This document shows positions 1 through 6,842 of a stretch of 6,932 nt of DNA, piece by piece. Source of the stretch: Methylocapsa sp. (GTDB lineage Bacteria > Pseudomonadota > Alphaproteobacteria > Rhizobiales > Beijerinckiaceae). The DNA is taken from positions 1,092-8,023 of the forward strand of contig JAFMSB010000032.1 in NCBI GenBank assembly GCA_017353815.1. Direction: 5' to 3'. The notes beneath the pieces are model-generated. The model worked only from the letters and a program-made list of their open reading frames with translations, ran no database searches and was not told where the DNA came from. Numbering within the stretch: position 1 is the first letter of the stretch; each line of letters starts with the position of its first letter. Made by a program: the position numbers and the translations under genes.

Positions 1-1452
1 AGGCGGCAGGGAATCCTGGTCTTTTTGGTTCTCGCGCAATTCCGCGGATGGCGCTCTTGTCAAAATGTTTTCGGGAGTCACTTCGCCGGAAGGCCCGAGC
101 GCGCCTTTGGGCTTCCAGCGGTTGCGCAGCGCGGCGAGACGGTAGACCTCAGTTTTGTAGAGATCTTTGATGGGGTTAAAGCCGCCATTCATATCGCCAT
201 AGAGCGTTGCATAGCCAACCGACATCTCCGATTTATTGCCGGTCGTAACCAGCATCGCGCCGAATTTATTCGACACCGCCATCAGCATCGCGCCGCGTGC
301 ACGGCTTTGAATATTTTCTTCCGTAACGCCGGCATTGGTCCCTTCAAAAATCGGGGCAAGAGCCTTCTCAAAACCCTCGATCACGGGAGCAATCGGTAAA
401 ATGTCGTAGCGGACCCCGAGCGCGCGTGCGCAACTCTCGGCATCGCCCAGCGATTCGTTCGAGGTGAAGCGATAAGGCAGCATGAGGCAATGGACTCTTT
501 CCCGCCCAAGCGCATCAACCGAGAGTGCGGCGCACAGAGCCGAATCAATCCCGCCCGAGAGGCCCATGACAACACCCGGGAACCCGGTTTTTGTCACATA
601 ATCCCGCAGCCCGAGCACACAAGCTGCGTAGTCGGCCTCTTCGCCTTCTTCGATCTCACAATGCGGCCCTTCGGCACAGACAAAGCCGTCCGGTCCGCGC
701 TCCCAGACGGTCTTGGCAACCATGGGCGCAAAGGCCGGCAATGTGAGCGCGGCGGAGAGGTCCGCATTGAGGGCAAACGATGCGCCATCAAAGACAAGTT
801 CGTCCTGCCCTCCGATCTGATTGAGGTAGATCAGAGGAAGTCTGCTTTGGCGCACGCGCGCAGCAGCAACCGAAAACCGCTCCTGCGCCTTGCCGCGCCA
901 ATAAGGCGAGCCATTCGGCACAAGCAGAATTTCGCCGCCCGCCCTCGCAATGCATTCGACGGGGCCGGCCCCCCAGATATCCTCGCAGATCGGGATGCCG
1001 ATGCGCGCGCCGTTAAATTCGACCGGCCGCGGCATTGGTCCGGGCGCGAACACCCGCTTTTCGTCGAACACGCCGTAATTCGGCAGATCCACTTTGAAGC
1101 GGACAGCCTCGATGCGGCCCCTATCAAGGAGGGCATAGGCATTGTAACAACGCCCATCTTCGTGCCATGGCAGGCCGACAAGAACTGCCGGCCCGCCGTC
1201 GGCGGTTTCGGCGGCGGCCTTGCCGGCGGCCGCCCGGCAAGCCTCGACAAAAGCCGGCTTCAACACAAGGTCTTCGGGCGGGTAGCCGGCCAAGAAGAGC
1301 TCAGAGAACATAACGATGTCGGCGCCAAAACCTGCCGCCTTTTTCCGGGCTCGCCTTAGCCGCGCCAGATTGCCCGCAATATCCCCTACGGTGCAGTCGA
1401 TCTGCGCGAGCCCGAGGATGAGGCGGTTTGCGGCCGGAGCTTGGCTATTCAT
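1..1452 (-). CDS. nadE: Glutamine-dependent NAD(+) synthetase, C-terminus cut off by window edge
   Basis: Makes NAD from deamido-NAD (nicotinic acid adenine dinucleotide) using ATP, with ammonia released from glutamine by its own amidase domain; this is the last step of NAD synthesis in the cytoplasm. The 484 residues seen hold both domains. The N-terminal nitrilase/amidase domain (about 10-270) shows a Glu-Lys-Cys triad: E51 in FSELFLAGYPPED, K120 in FKVDLPNYGVFDEKR and C156 in GIPICEDIW. The synthetase domain (about 275 on) has the ATP-binding PP-loop GLSGGIDSA (297-305), TTGNKSEMSVGY (403-414), YGDMNGGFNPIKD and the conserved PSAELRENQKDQDSLPP at the window edge. Family members run to roughly 550-590 residues, so about 70-100 are missing. 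The start ATG at 1450-1452 fits the family N-terminus (RLILGLAQIDCTVGDIAGN), though the ribosome site ahead of it is weak. It lies 35 bp after the methyltransferase-like gene, so read-through from it is plausible. Confidence 0.97.
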   Translation of the reverse strand, partial: MNSQAPAANRLILGLAQIDCTVGDIAGNLARLRRARKKAAGFGADIVMFSELFLAGYPPEDLVLKPAFVEACRAAAGKAAAETADGGPAVLVGLPWHEDGRCYNAYALLDRGRIEAVRFKVDLPNYGVFDEKRVFAPGPMPRPVEFNGARIGIPICEDIWGAGPVECIARAGGEILLVPNGSPYWRGKAQERFSVAAARVRQSRLPLIYLNQIGGQDELVFDGASFALNADLSAALTLPAFAPMVAKTVWERGPDGFVCAEGPHCEIEEGEEADYAACVLGLRDYVTKTGFPGVVMGLSGGIDSALCAALSVDALGRERVHCLMLPYRFTSNESLGDAESCARALGVRYDILPIAPVIEGFEKALAPIFEGTNAGVTEENIQSRARGAMLMAVSNKFGAMLVTTGNKSEMSVGYATLYGDMNGGFNPIKDLYKTEVYRLAALRNRWKPKGALGPSGEVTPENILTRAPSAELRENQKDQDSLPP

Positions 1453-1487
1453 TTGCAGTCGGGGTGCGGCGGAAGCAGACCTCTGCG

Positions 1488-2171
1488 TCAATTTTTTGCC
1501 AGGAGCCAAGTGGCGTCCTTGGCGAGAACGCTGCAGTCGCGTAGCGCCGCGACCTTATGGAAATAATTTCTCACCGGACAGGTCCCGGTTTCATCTTGCC
1601 AGGTCCAATCATCGCCGCACAGGGTCGCCGCCGGGAATAGCTCGTGCACCAGCAGATATTCCTGGGGCTGCTTGGTGGCGTCGATGTAAATTATATCCGG
1701 CTCGACGAAACTGCGAATGTGGGGATAGCCCATCTCCGCAGGCATCCGAACGGGGATGACACGGTCGCGGAATGCGCGCAAATTGTGCAAGGCCACGTTA
1801 GCGATGCCATGCTGCCGGATCGCCGCCGCTATCGGCCGCAACGGTTCGATACTCTCGACCCAAGAGGGCGGAGAGTCGATGACCATGTCGACAAAATTCT
1901 CAATTCCTCCTGTCCAAGGATCGAGCGCAATAAGCACGAGATCTGGGTGGGCGGCGAGCCAGCTTAGGGCAGAGCCTCCGAGAAAGGTGCCCACCTCTAG
2001 GAAAATCCGAGGGCGCGTGTTCCGGATGAGCTCGGTGACAAGCTCGCGGCCGTCGAGATTCCAAACATATGGGGGCGCGCCTTCAAGCTCCGATAATTCT
2101 GGCCAGGGATGGCGAGCCCGTAAAGCGGCAAGAGCATGCAACCCTGTTTTTGCAGTGCTTTTGCAGGCCAT
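1488..2171 (-). CDS. Class I SAM-dependent methyltransferase-like protein
   Basis: A 227-residue protein with the outline of a Rossmann-fold methyltransferase; the substrate is unknown. Motif I, the SAM-binding glycine loop, is IFLEVGTFLGGSA (56-68). An acidic residue follows at the end of the next strand (D84 in LIALDPW), and a later strand carries DIIYIDA (159-165) followed by GDDW (186-189). This pattern resembles small methyltransferases of the Methyltransf_24 kind, where the later acidic residues can hold a metal or the substrate, but the second half is divergent and activity is not certain. No signal peptide or membrane segment is seen. The ATG at 2169-2171 is preceded by GAGGGG a few bases upstream, which supports this start. 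It follows the DAHP synthase gene by 104 bp and precedes nadE by 35 bp. Neither neighbour predicts its substrate. Confidence 0.8.
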   Translation of the reverse strand: MACKSTAKTGLHALAALRARHPWPELSELEGAPPYVWNLDGRELVTELIRNTRPRIFLEVGTFLGGSALSWLAAHPDLVLIALDPWTGGIENFVDMVIDSPPSWVESIEPLRPIAAAIRQHGIANVALHNLRAFRDRVIPVRMPAEMGYPHIRSFVEPDIIYIDATKQPQEYLLVHELFPAATLCGDDWTWQDETGTCPVRNYFHKVAALRDCSVLAKDATWLLAKN

Positions 2172-2173
2172 TG

Positions 2174-2179
2174 CCCCTC
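2174..2179 (-). promoter_or_regulatory. Ribosome binding site of the methyltransferase-like gene
   Basis: GAGGGG on the minus strand ends two bases before the ATG at 2169-2171; its GAGG core has a spacing of four. It supports the chosen start. Confidence 0.5.
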
Positions 2180-2218
2180 AGCTCTGATTTGGATACCGCG
2201 CGCGGCGATCAGCGAGCC

Positions 2219-2238
2219 GGGACGGCGCGCCGCGTCCC
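2219..2238. other. GC-rich inverted repeat in the DAHP synthase-methyltransferase gap
   Basis: GGGACG and CGTCCC flank eight GC-rich bases, giving a stable six-pair hairpin 38 bp past the DAHP synthase stop. No T-tract follows on either strand, so it is not a standard intrinsic terminator. It could still slow transcription or mark the 3' end of the DAHP synthase message. Such GC-rich hairpins also occur by chance in DNA of this composition. Confidence 0.35.
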
Positions 2239-2275
2239 TCTCTGCCGCCAGCGAAATTGTGCCCCGGAACCAGTG

Positions 2276-3658
2276 TTACTCGGCAGCATCGGCCTGGCTT
2301 CGCCCGCGCTCGATGCGCTCCTTTTTGAGGAGTTCGGCCACAAGAAACGCCACTTCGATTGCTTGCTCGGCATTGAGCCTCGGATCGCAGTAGGTGTGAT
2401 AGCGGTCATGCAAATCGGCCTCCGAGATCGCGCGCGCGCCGCCGGTGCATTCGGTGACGTTTTTGCCGGTCATTTCGAGATGCACGCCACCGGCATAAGT
2501 GCCCTCCGCGCGATGGGCGGCAAAAAAGGCGCGTAATTCGCTCATGATCTTGTCGAACGGTCTTGTCTTATAACCTCCGGCGGCCTTGACCGTATTGCCA
2601 TGCATCGGATCGCAGGACCAGACGACAATGCGCCCCTCCCTTTGCACGGCGCGGATGAGCGGCGGCAAACATTCTGCCGCCTTGTCGGCGCCGAAGCGGC
2701 AAATCAGAGTGAGCCGCCCGGGTTCGTTCATTGGGTTCAGTATGTCGATGAGCCGCAACAGCTCGCCCGGCGAAAGCGCGGGACCGCATTTGATCCCAAG
2801 CGGGTTCTTGATCCCGCGCGCATATTCGACATGGGCAAAGCCTGGGCGCCGCGTGCGGTCGCCGATCCAAAGCATATGGCCCGAAGTCGCATAATGATCG
2901 CCCGTCGTCGAATCGATCCGCGTTAGCGCTTCCTCGTAGCCGAGCAGCAAAGCCTCGTGCGAGGTATAAAAATCGGTCTGGCGCAGCACCTCGTGCGCCT
3001 CGGGATCGAGGCCGATGGCACGCATAAATGCTAAAGTCTCGGTGATCCGCGAGGCAAGCTCCTCATAGCGCGCGGATTGCGGACTGTCCTTGACGAAGCC
3101 GAGCACCCAGCCATGCGCGTTTTCGAGATTGGCATAGCCGCCGGTCGCAAAGGCGCGCAGGAGGTTTAGTGTCGCCGCCGATTGGCGGTAGGCCATGAGC
3201 TGGCGTGCCGGATCGGGCGCGCGTGCGGCGGCGTCAAAGGCGATGTCGTTGATGATATCGCCGCGGTAGCTCGGGAGCTCGACGCCATCGCAGATTTCGG
3301 TTGGCAAGGAACGCGGCTTGGCGAATTGCCCGGCGACGCGGCCAAGCTTTACGACGGGCACCGCCGCGGCAAAGGTGGTAACGACCGCCATTTGCAGAAA
3401 TACGCGGAAAAAGTCGCGGATGTTGTCGGCCGAGTGCTCGACAAAGCTCTCGGCGCAATCGCCGCCCTGCAGGAGGAAGGCCTCGCCCGCGGCGGCCTTG
3501 GCGAGCAGGCGGGTGAGCTTGCGCGCCTCCCCCGCAAAGACGAGCGGCGGGAACCCGGCAAGCTGGCGCTCGACCTCGGCAAGCGCCGCCTTGCCGGCAT
3601 ATTCGGGCACCTGCTCGGCCGGCTTGCCTCTCCAGCTCGATGGCGACCACGGCTCCAT
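2276..3658 (-). CDS. aroF: Class II 3-deoxy-7-phosphoheptulonate (DAHP) synthase
   Basis: Condenses phosphoenolpyruvate with erythrose 4-phosphate to DAHP, the committed first step of the shikimate pathway to aromatic amino acids and folate, in the cytoplasm. The 460-residue length is normal for the plant-type/class II family. The metal ligands known from the Mycobacterium tuberculosis enzyme line up with matching spacing: C68 in [12 protein letters not shown]353 in CDPMHGNT, E395 in [12 protein letters not shown] and D425 in YCDPRLN. Also present are [16 protein letters not shown] (102-117), YRGDIIN (131-137), WIGDRTR (264-270), GIKCGP and [14 protein letters not shown]. The N-terminus [13 protein letters not shown] is the usual one for alphaproteobacterial members, and strong GGAGG/GAGG purines lie just upstream of the ATG. 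Symbols vary in the literature (aroF, aroG, aroH); class II is clear, the letter is not. A 20-bp palindrome 109 bp upstream may regulate it. Confidence 0.97.
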   Translation of the reverse strand: MEPWSPSSWRGKPAEQVPEYAGKAALAEVERQLAGFPPLVFAGEARKLTRLLAKAAAGEAFLLQGGDCAESFVEHSADNIRDFFRVFLQMAVVTTFAAAVPVVKLGRVAGQFAKPRSLPTEICDGVELPSYRGDIINDIAFDAAARAPDPARQLMAYRQSAATLNLLRAFATGGYANLENAHGWVLGFVKDSPQSARYEELASRITETLAFMRAIGLDPEAHEVLRQTDFYTSHEALLLGYEEALTRIDSTTGDHYATSGHMLWIGDRTRRPGFAHVEYARGIKNPLGIKCGPALSPGELLRLIDILNPMNEPGRLTLICRFGADKAAECLPPLIRAVQREGRIVVWSCDPMHGNTVKAAGGYKTRPFDKIMSELRAFFAAHRAEGTYAGGVHLEMTGKNVTECTGGARAISEADLHDRYHTYCDPRLNAEQAIEVAFLVAELLKKERIERGRSQADAAE

Positions 3659-3662
3659 CGCC

Positions 3663-3670
3663 CCTCCCTC
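3663..3670 (-). promoter_or_regulatory. Ribosome binding site of DAHP synthase
   Basis: The minus strand reads GAGGGAGG just ahead of the ATG at 3656-3658, offering Shine-Dalgarno cores at spacings of four and seven bases. It fixes the start that gives the family-typical N-terminus. Confidence 0.6.
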
Positions 3671-3766
3671 GCTCCCCGCGCCTGCGCCCTAAGGTCAAAT
3701 CCAACCATGCCTTATACGGGGGGGGTGGAAAAGGGAAGATGGAAATAGGGCAAAGACGCGAACTGA

Positions 3767-3786
3767 GTTTAGTTCATGAACTAAAC
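3767..3786. promoter_or_regulatory. Perfect 20-bp palindrome, possible regulator operator
   Basis: The half-site GTTTAGTTCA is followed directly by its exact reverse complement, with no spacer and no mismatch; symmetry ends at bases 3766 and 3787. It lies 109 bp upstream of the DAHP synthase ATG and 8 bp beyond the last stop codon of the decayed gene. It is AT-rich in a GC-rich genome and has no following T-tract, so a protein-binding dyad, such as sites of MarR- or TetR-type repressors, is likelier than a terminator. A TATAAG at 3711-3716 on the minus strand could be a -10 element between it and DAHP synthase, but no good -35 partner is seen. The cognate regulator is not identified. Confidence 0.5.
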
Positions 3787-3793
3787 CAAACCT

Positions 3794-4638
3794 TTACGGA
3801 CCGGGAAAACAATCAACCCAGTCCTCGTACCACTTGCTGGTATCGACTGTCACTTCGGTCATTTCTGTGTAGAAATCGTAAGGTTGATCGACGGGAGCGG
3901 CGGTACTGCACCAAAACGGAAAGGATTCCTCCTATGTCGCACCGTCACCTTTTCGGAAATCTGAATTCGAATCCCATTGCAGTTGCACACAGACAGACCC
4001 GCGTGCTTCGTAGTGAATAATATCGGCGTCGCTTTCAACAACGTGCATCGTTTCGTTGTAAACCTCTTCGATAGAATGGTGTCCGGCTAGCTCGTCGAGA
4101 TTTGCGATTGTCTCACGGAGGAGTCCGTAGCTTCGCGTTGCAGATGTTCCTCTATCGCATCGACCAACTGCTTGCGGAAGTCTTGGATGGTTTAGAAAAC
4201 GTCGTTAAGCGCTCGAATTACGCGCTCAGCAAAGGCCTCGATTTTTGCAGGGGCCTCCATGAGTGTTCCTGGCCGCACGTGAGTCCTCTTATTGAGCTCC
4301 TCTAACGCCATGCCAAGCCCGTTATGGGGTTCGTCAGGGTCGATACCCAATTCGTCTTTCAGGAAATTGTCGAGGAGGCCACCGAAAGTTGCGTAAAGAG
4401 CGCGCTGACGTCGCGTGACGCGGGTAGTGTCCATTGCTTGCTCGAACCACGCGCAGTTGCGTACCATGTCCTCGGGCGCCAGCGTCTCTAGCGATAGCGC
4501 GAAGAGTTCGCGCAATCCTGCAGCGAATAGGTGCCCTCGCATCCGCTGGACCAAGGCGCCAGATGACATCCTCTCATCGATCAAGCGCTTCTGCCTCGCC
4601 GCTATGAAAATCGCCGGCACGCAGACCAAACTCATCAA
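3794..4638 (-). pseudogene. Decayed gene, tentatively a predicted pPIWI-associated nuclease-like protein
   Basis: Read on the minus strand, conserved-looking protein runs through several lesions. Block A (4638-4195, 148 aa) contains LAPEDMVRNCAWFEQ, VTRRQRALYATFGGLLD and LNKRTHVRPGTL and ends at an in-frame TAA (4192-4194). The same frame goes on with TIQDFRKQLVDAIEEHLQRE. A one-base frame change at about 4120-4140 leads to LLRETIANLDELAGHHS, then IHYEARGSVCVQLQWDSNSD. An in-frame TAG (3932-3934) follows, and the frame continues with EESFPFWCSTAAPVD and VDTSKWYEDW to a TAA at 3794-3796. Restored length is about 280 residues. Block A can start at TTG 4638 or ATG 4635, with a stop ten codons upstream, so the true N-terminus may also be lost. 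From memory the helical first part and beta-rich tail match proteins labelled predicted pPIWI-associating nuclease; no search was possible, so treat the family as tentative. The disrupted state is much better supported than the name. Confidence 0.72.
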
Positions 4639-5124
4639 AACTTCGGAATCAGGAAACTAGCGAGTATCATGGCTCATGTAATCAACGGTTCATCATGCCG
4701 GTCTGCCCGATAGCGTCGGAGAATTGGACGACCGGCTAAAGAGGACAGCCGAGCCGCACGGCCCCATATGGCGAAGCGAAATTAGGTGCAGCCCCGATGG
4801 GCTCACGCCAGCGCATTTCGGCTGGGGCAACAACAAGGAGAGCCGCGCTTATCGCCTCGCCTTCTTCGGCCGGGTGCTCTTTTCTTGTCTCGTCGACGCG
4901 GACTTCCGCGATACCGTCGCTCCTCGCGCAGGGGCGTGGATCGAAACACGGACGAGGGCTATGGCGTTTTGATTTTGCCAACGACCGGGCGATACTTTCT
5001 TGTGCCCTATGGGTCGCTGGTGCCGCAGGGAATCGACAATTCGCCGGTCGCGGAGCACTGCCTTGCCGGAGACAAGATCTCGCACGAATGGTTCTTTTTT
5101 TCTGCGGTAGAATCGGTCGAACCG
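4639..5124. other. Gene-free accessory spacer around the lone CRISPR repeat
   Basis: Apart from the CRISPR repeat at 4916-4947, no supported gene, tRNA or insertion sequence is visible. Several frames stay open because of the high GC content, but they overlap each other on both strands, lack convincing ribosome sites and resemble nothing known. Those crossing the repeat give the peptides VAPRAGAWIET, VSIHAPARGAT and FDPRPCARSD, which are the well-known false translations of type I-C repeats. A run of seven T at 5095-5101 is not preceded by a stem on the plus strand, so it is not a clear terminator. No terminator for the transglycosylase gene was found at its end of the stretch either. Confidence 0.6.
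4916..4947 (+). CRISPR. Single orphan type I-C CRISPR repeat
   Basis: A 32-base unit begins GTCGCTCC, ends GTGGATCGAAAC and has the exact length and layout of a type I-C repeat. The internal stem GCTCC/GGGGC (one G-T pair) closes on the seven-base loop TCGCGCA, and the single-stranded tail ends in GAAAC. Given the usual I-C spacer of about 33-36 bases, neighbouring repeats would be expected to end near 4880 or begin near 4982; neither place carries one. No cas gene is in the window. It is therefore a remnant of an array or a solitary repeat-like unit. Orientation is taken from the GAAAC 3' end typical of the crRNA handle. Confidence 0.8.
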
Positions 5125-6333
5125 TCAGCCTTTGCGCAGGGCGGCAAGCACGGAGACCGAGGCGCGGCCATCGGGATGCAGGCCGGACTTTGTTTGAAAA
5201 TCAGAAATCGCCTTCTGGGTCTTGGCGCCGATCACGCCATCGGCCTTGCCGTCGAGATCATAGCCGCGCCGCATGAGCAGCGTCTGCATCTCCCGGCGAT
5301 CGGCGCGGGAAAGGCCCGGATCATTCGTTGGCCAGGCGGCAACAATTCCGTGCCGTCCGCGCAGCCGGTCGGATAAGACCGATATCGCGAGCGCATAAGA
5401 CTCGGCGGCGTTATAGGAATAAATCGCATCGAAATTGCGGGTGACCAGAAAGGCGGGACCGTTGGGCCCGGCCGGCAAGAGCAGACCGCCATTTGGGCCG
5501 GAGCCCAGGGGCGACCCGTCGATCCGGGTCAGGCCGCGCGCGGCCCAAGCCGCCAGCGGCTCCTTACGGCCGCGCCCGCTTGGCCCCGAATAATGGGGAG
5601 GCAGCTTGACCTCAAACCCCCATCCGCCGCCCTTTACCCAGCCGCTCTTGTGCAGATAGGCGGCGGTCGAGCCAAGCGCGTCGGGCACGGAATTGATCAG
5701 GTCCTTGCGGCCATCGCCATCGAGATCGACGGCAATTCGCAAGAAAGTGGAAGGCATGAACTGGGTGTGGCCGAAGGCGCCCGCCCAGGAGCCGTTAAAT
5801 TGCCCCGGGTCGATATCGCCGTTCTGGATGATTTTTAGCGCGGCAATGAATTCGGAGCGGAAATAGGAAGCCCGCCTTTCGCCCGAGCAGCCAAGCGTTG
5901 CCAGAGATTGGACGACCGGGCGGGTCCCAAAACTGCGGCCATAATTCGATTCGACGCCCCAGACGGCGGCGATTGTGGCCCGGTCCACGCCGAACCGGTT
6001 TTCGGCGGCAGAAAACGCCTCGTTCCAGCGGGCCAACATGGCGCGGCCGTCGTTCACGCGCTCCTCATCAACGAGGCCCGCAAGATAATCCCATATCGGC
6101 GTCTTGAACTCCGGCTGGACCTGCGCCATCGCAAGCACGTCGGGATTGGGGGTGAGCCCGCGCGTCACCCTGTCGAAGGTTCCGGCATCGACTCCGCCTG
6201 CGAGCGCTGCCCCGCGCAGATTGGCGAGACAGGCCGGAAAATTGGCGGCATCGGCCGCGGATGCGGCAAAAACGGCAGCCAAAACAGCAAAGTGCATATA
6301 AGCGGCGCATCCGCGCGCGGCATTACTCGCCAA
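5125..6333 (-). CDS. Lytic murein transglycosylase, GH103/MltB type with peptidoglycan-binding domain
   Basis: Cleaves the MurNAc-GlcNAc bond of peptidoglycan without water, leaving 1,6-anhydro-MurNAc ends; it acts in the periplasm in wall remodelling. Of 402 residues, 1-29 look like a signal peptide (hydrophobic MHFAVLAAVFAASA, likely signal peptidase I site after ADA). The catalytic SLT_2 domain spans about 32-330. The general acid/base is E128 in AAVWGVESNYGRSFG, followed by SWAGAFGHTQFMPSTF (182-197), the DLDGDGRKD loop (203-211), GSTAAYLHKSGW and a YNAAESYALAISVLSDRL helix. A PG_binding_1 repeat fills 341-401 (REMQTLLMRRGYDLDGKADG, then TQKAISDFQ). No lipobox Cys follows the signal, so it should be soluble, unlike E. 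coli MltB. The start is TTG at 6331-6333 with GAGG seven bases upstream; ATG at 6295-6297 (residue 13) is an alternative that shortens the signal n-region. It lies 42 bp downstream of cpdR. Confidence 0.95.
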   Translation of the reverse strand: MASNAARGCAAYMHFAVLAAVFAASAADAANFPACLANLRGAALAGGVDAGTFDRVTRGLTPNPDVLAMAQVQPEFKTPIWDYLAGLVDEERVNDGRAMLARWNEAFSAAENRFGVDRATIAAVWGVESNYGRSFGTRPVVQSLATLGCSGERRASYFRSEFIAALKIIQNGDIDPGQFNGSWAGAFGHTQFMPSTFLRIAVDLDGDGRKDLINSVPDALGSTAAYLHKSGWVKGGGWGFEVKLPPHYSGPSGRGRKEPLAAWAARGLTRIDGSPLGSGPNGGLLLPAGPNGPAFLVTRNFDAIYSYNAAESYALAISVLSDRLRGRHGIVAAWPTNDPGLSRADRREMQTLLMRRGYDLDGKADGVIGAKTQKAISDFQTKSGLHPDGRASVSVLAALRKG

Positions 6334-6340
6334 GGCGTTA

Positions 6341-6344
6341 CCTC
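6341..6344 (-). promoter_or_regulatory. Ribosome binding site that decides the TTG start of the transglycosylase
   Basis: GAGG stands seven bases before the TTG at 6331-6333. The in-frame ATG twelve codons later has no such purine run. A TGA lies in frame just upstream of the TTG, so no longer form is possible. Confidence 0.55.
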
Positions 6345-6375
6345 ATCGAGGGACCAAGGGCTTTAGCCCCGGAAA

Positions 6376-6759
6376 TCAGGCAGCAAGAAGGCGCTGAACC
6401 TCGTGGACCAGCTCTTTCAGATGAAAAGGTTTGGACAGCACCTTGGCCTGCCTCGGGGCGCTGCTGTCAGGATTGAGGGCCACCGCCGCAAAGCCTGTGA
6501 TGAACATCACCTTGATGTCGGGGTCGAGCTCCGTTGCTTTGCGGGCAAGTTCGATCCCGTCCATCTCCGGCATCATGATATCGGTCAGCAGCAGCTCGAA
6601 AGGCTCCTCGCGCAAACGTTGATAAGCGGCTAGCCCATTGTCGAAGGAAGCGACGTCGTAGCCCGCGTTGCGCAGCGCCTTGCTGAGGAAACGGCGCATG
6701 TCCTGATCGTCCTCGGCCAGCAAGATCTTGGAATTGATTGCGTTCAATGACTCGTTCAT
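6376..6759 (-). CDS. cpdR: CpdR-family single-domain response regulator
   Basis: A stand-alone receiver domain of 127 residues with no output domain. In Caulobacter, CpdR is phosphorylated through the CckA-ChpT relay; unphosphorylated CpdR helps bring substrates, including regulators of the cell cycle and cyclic-di-GMP, to the ClpXP protease at the pole. The receiver residues are all present: acidic pocket E16-D17-D18 (LLAEDD), phospho-acceptor D60 (LLLTDIMMPEMDGIELA), T88 (MFITGF) and K110 (VLSKPFHL). The segment FITGFAAVALNPDS and the ending VQRLLAA are hallmarks of the CpdR family. I chose the ATG at 6757-6759. The frame stays open farther up to a TTG at 6897, but that extension is low-complexity and not part of the family. 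Compared with typical members starting a few residues before ILLAEDD, this one has an extra N-terminal stretch, MNESLNAINS. Its ribosome site is poor. It may be co-transcribed with the transglycosylase 42 bp downstream. Confidence 0.95.
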   Translation of the reverse strand: MNESLNAINSKILLAEDDQDMRRFLSKALRNAGYDVASFDNGLAAYQRLREEPFELLLTDIMMPEMDGIELARKATELDPDIKVMFITGFAAVALNPDSSAPRQAKVLSKPFHLKELVHEVQRLLAA

Positions 6760-6805
6760 AGTGCTTTGCGCCCCGCCGCTTTTGGCATACAGACTCGGGC
6801 TTTGT

Positions 6806-6830
6806 AAAAATCGCGTGAATAACGCGCGAT
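6806..6830 (-). terminator. Intrinsic terminator-like hairpin upstream of cpdR
   Basis: On the minus strand ATCGCGCG, the loop TTATT, and CACGCGAT form an eight-position stem with one C-A mismatch, followed by a short T-run ending in AC. This is a fair rho-independent terminator, probably for a gene that lies beyond the right edge and runs in the same direction. It ends 46 bases before the cpdR ATG. If cpdR is instead transcribed from farther upstream, the hairpin would sit in its leader and could act as an attenuator. Confidence 0.6.
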
Positions 6831-6842
6831 TCTTCTTCTGTC

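Noticed and set aside
3296..3315. Leucine after KPRS in the DAHP synthase
   Set aside because: This position differs among class II enzymes, and all metal ligands and core motifs are intact.
3718..3725. Run of eight G upstream of DAHP synthase as a possible phase-variable tract
   Set aside because: No evidence of length variation, and it sits in the leader of a core gene; composition alone can explain it.
3828..3842. Small inverted repeat TACCA-CTTGC-TGGTA
   Set aside because: It lies within the C-terminal codons of the decayed gene, has only five pairs and no T-tract; likely chance.
4724..4736. 13-base direct repeat ATTGGACGACCGG, near 4723 and again near 5907
   Set aside because: The second copy is inside conserved transglycosylase coding sequence; no flanking structure suggests an element end.
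5013..5040. Partial likeness to the CRISPR repeat (GTCGCT, CGCAGGG, ATCGA in order)
   Set aside because: The gap of 65 bases from the first repeat is too long for an I-C spacer, and the match requires a five-base deletion and lacks the tail.
4724..5376. Overlapping open frames on both strands across the CRISPR repeat
   Set aside because: They encode the standard false peptides of I-C repeats, overlap the real transglycosylase end, lack ribosome sites and match no known family.
6354..6368. GGGCT/AGCCC hairpin between cpdR and the transglycosylase
   Set aside because: Only five pairs with a two-base loop and no T-tract, so not a credible terminator.
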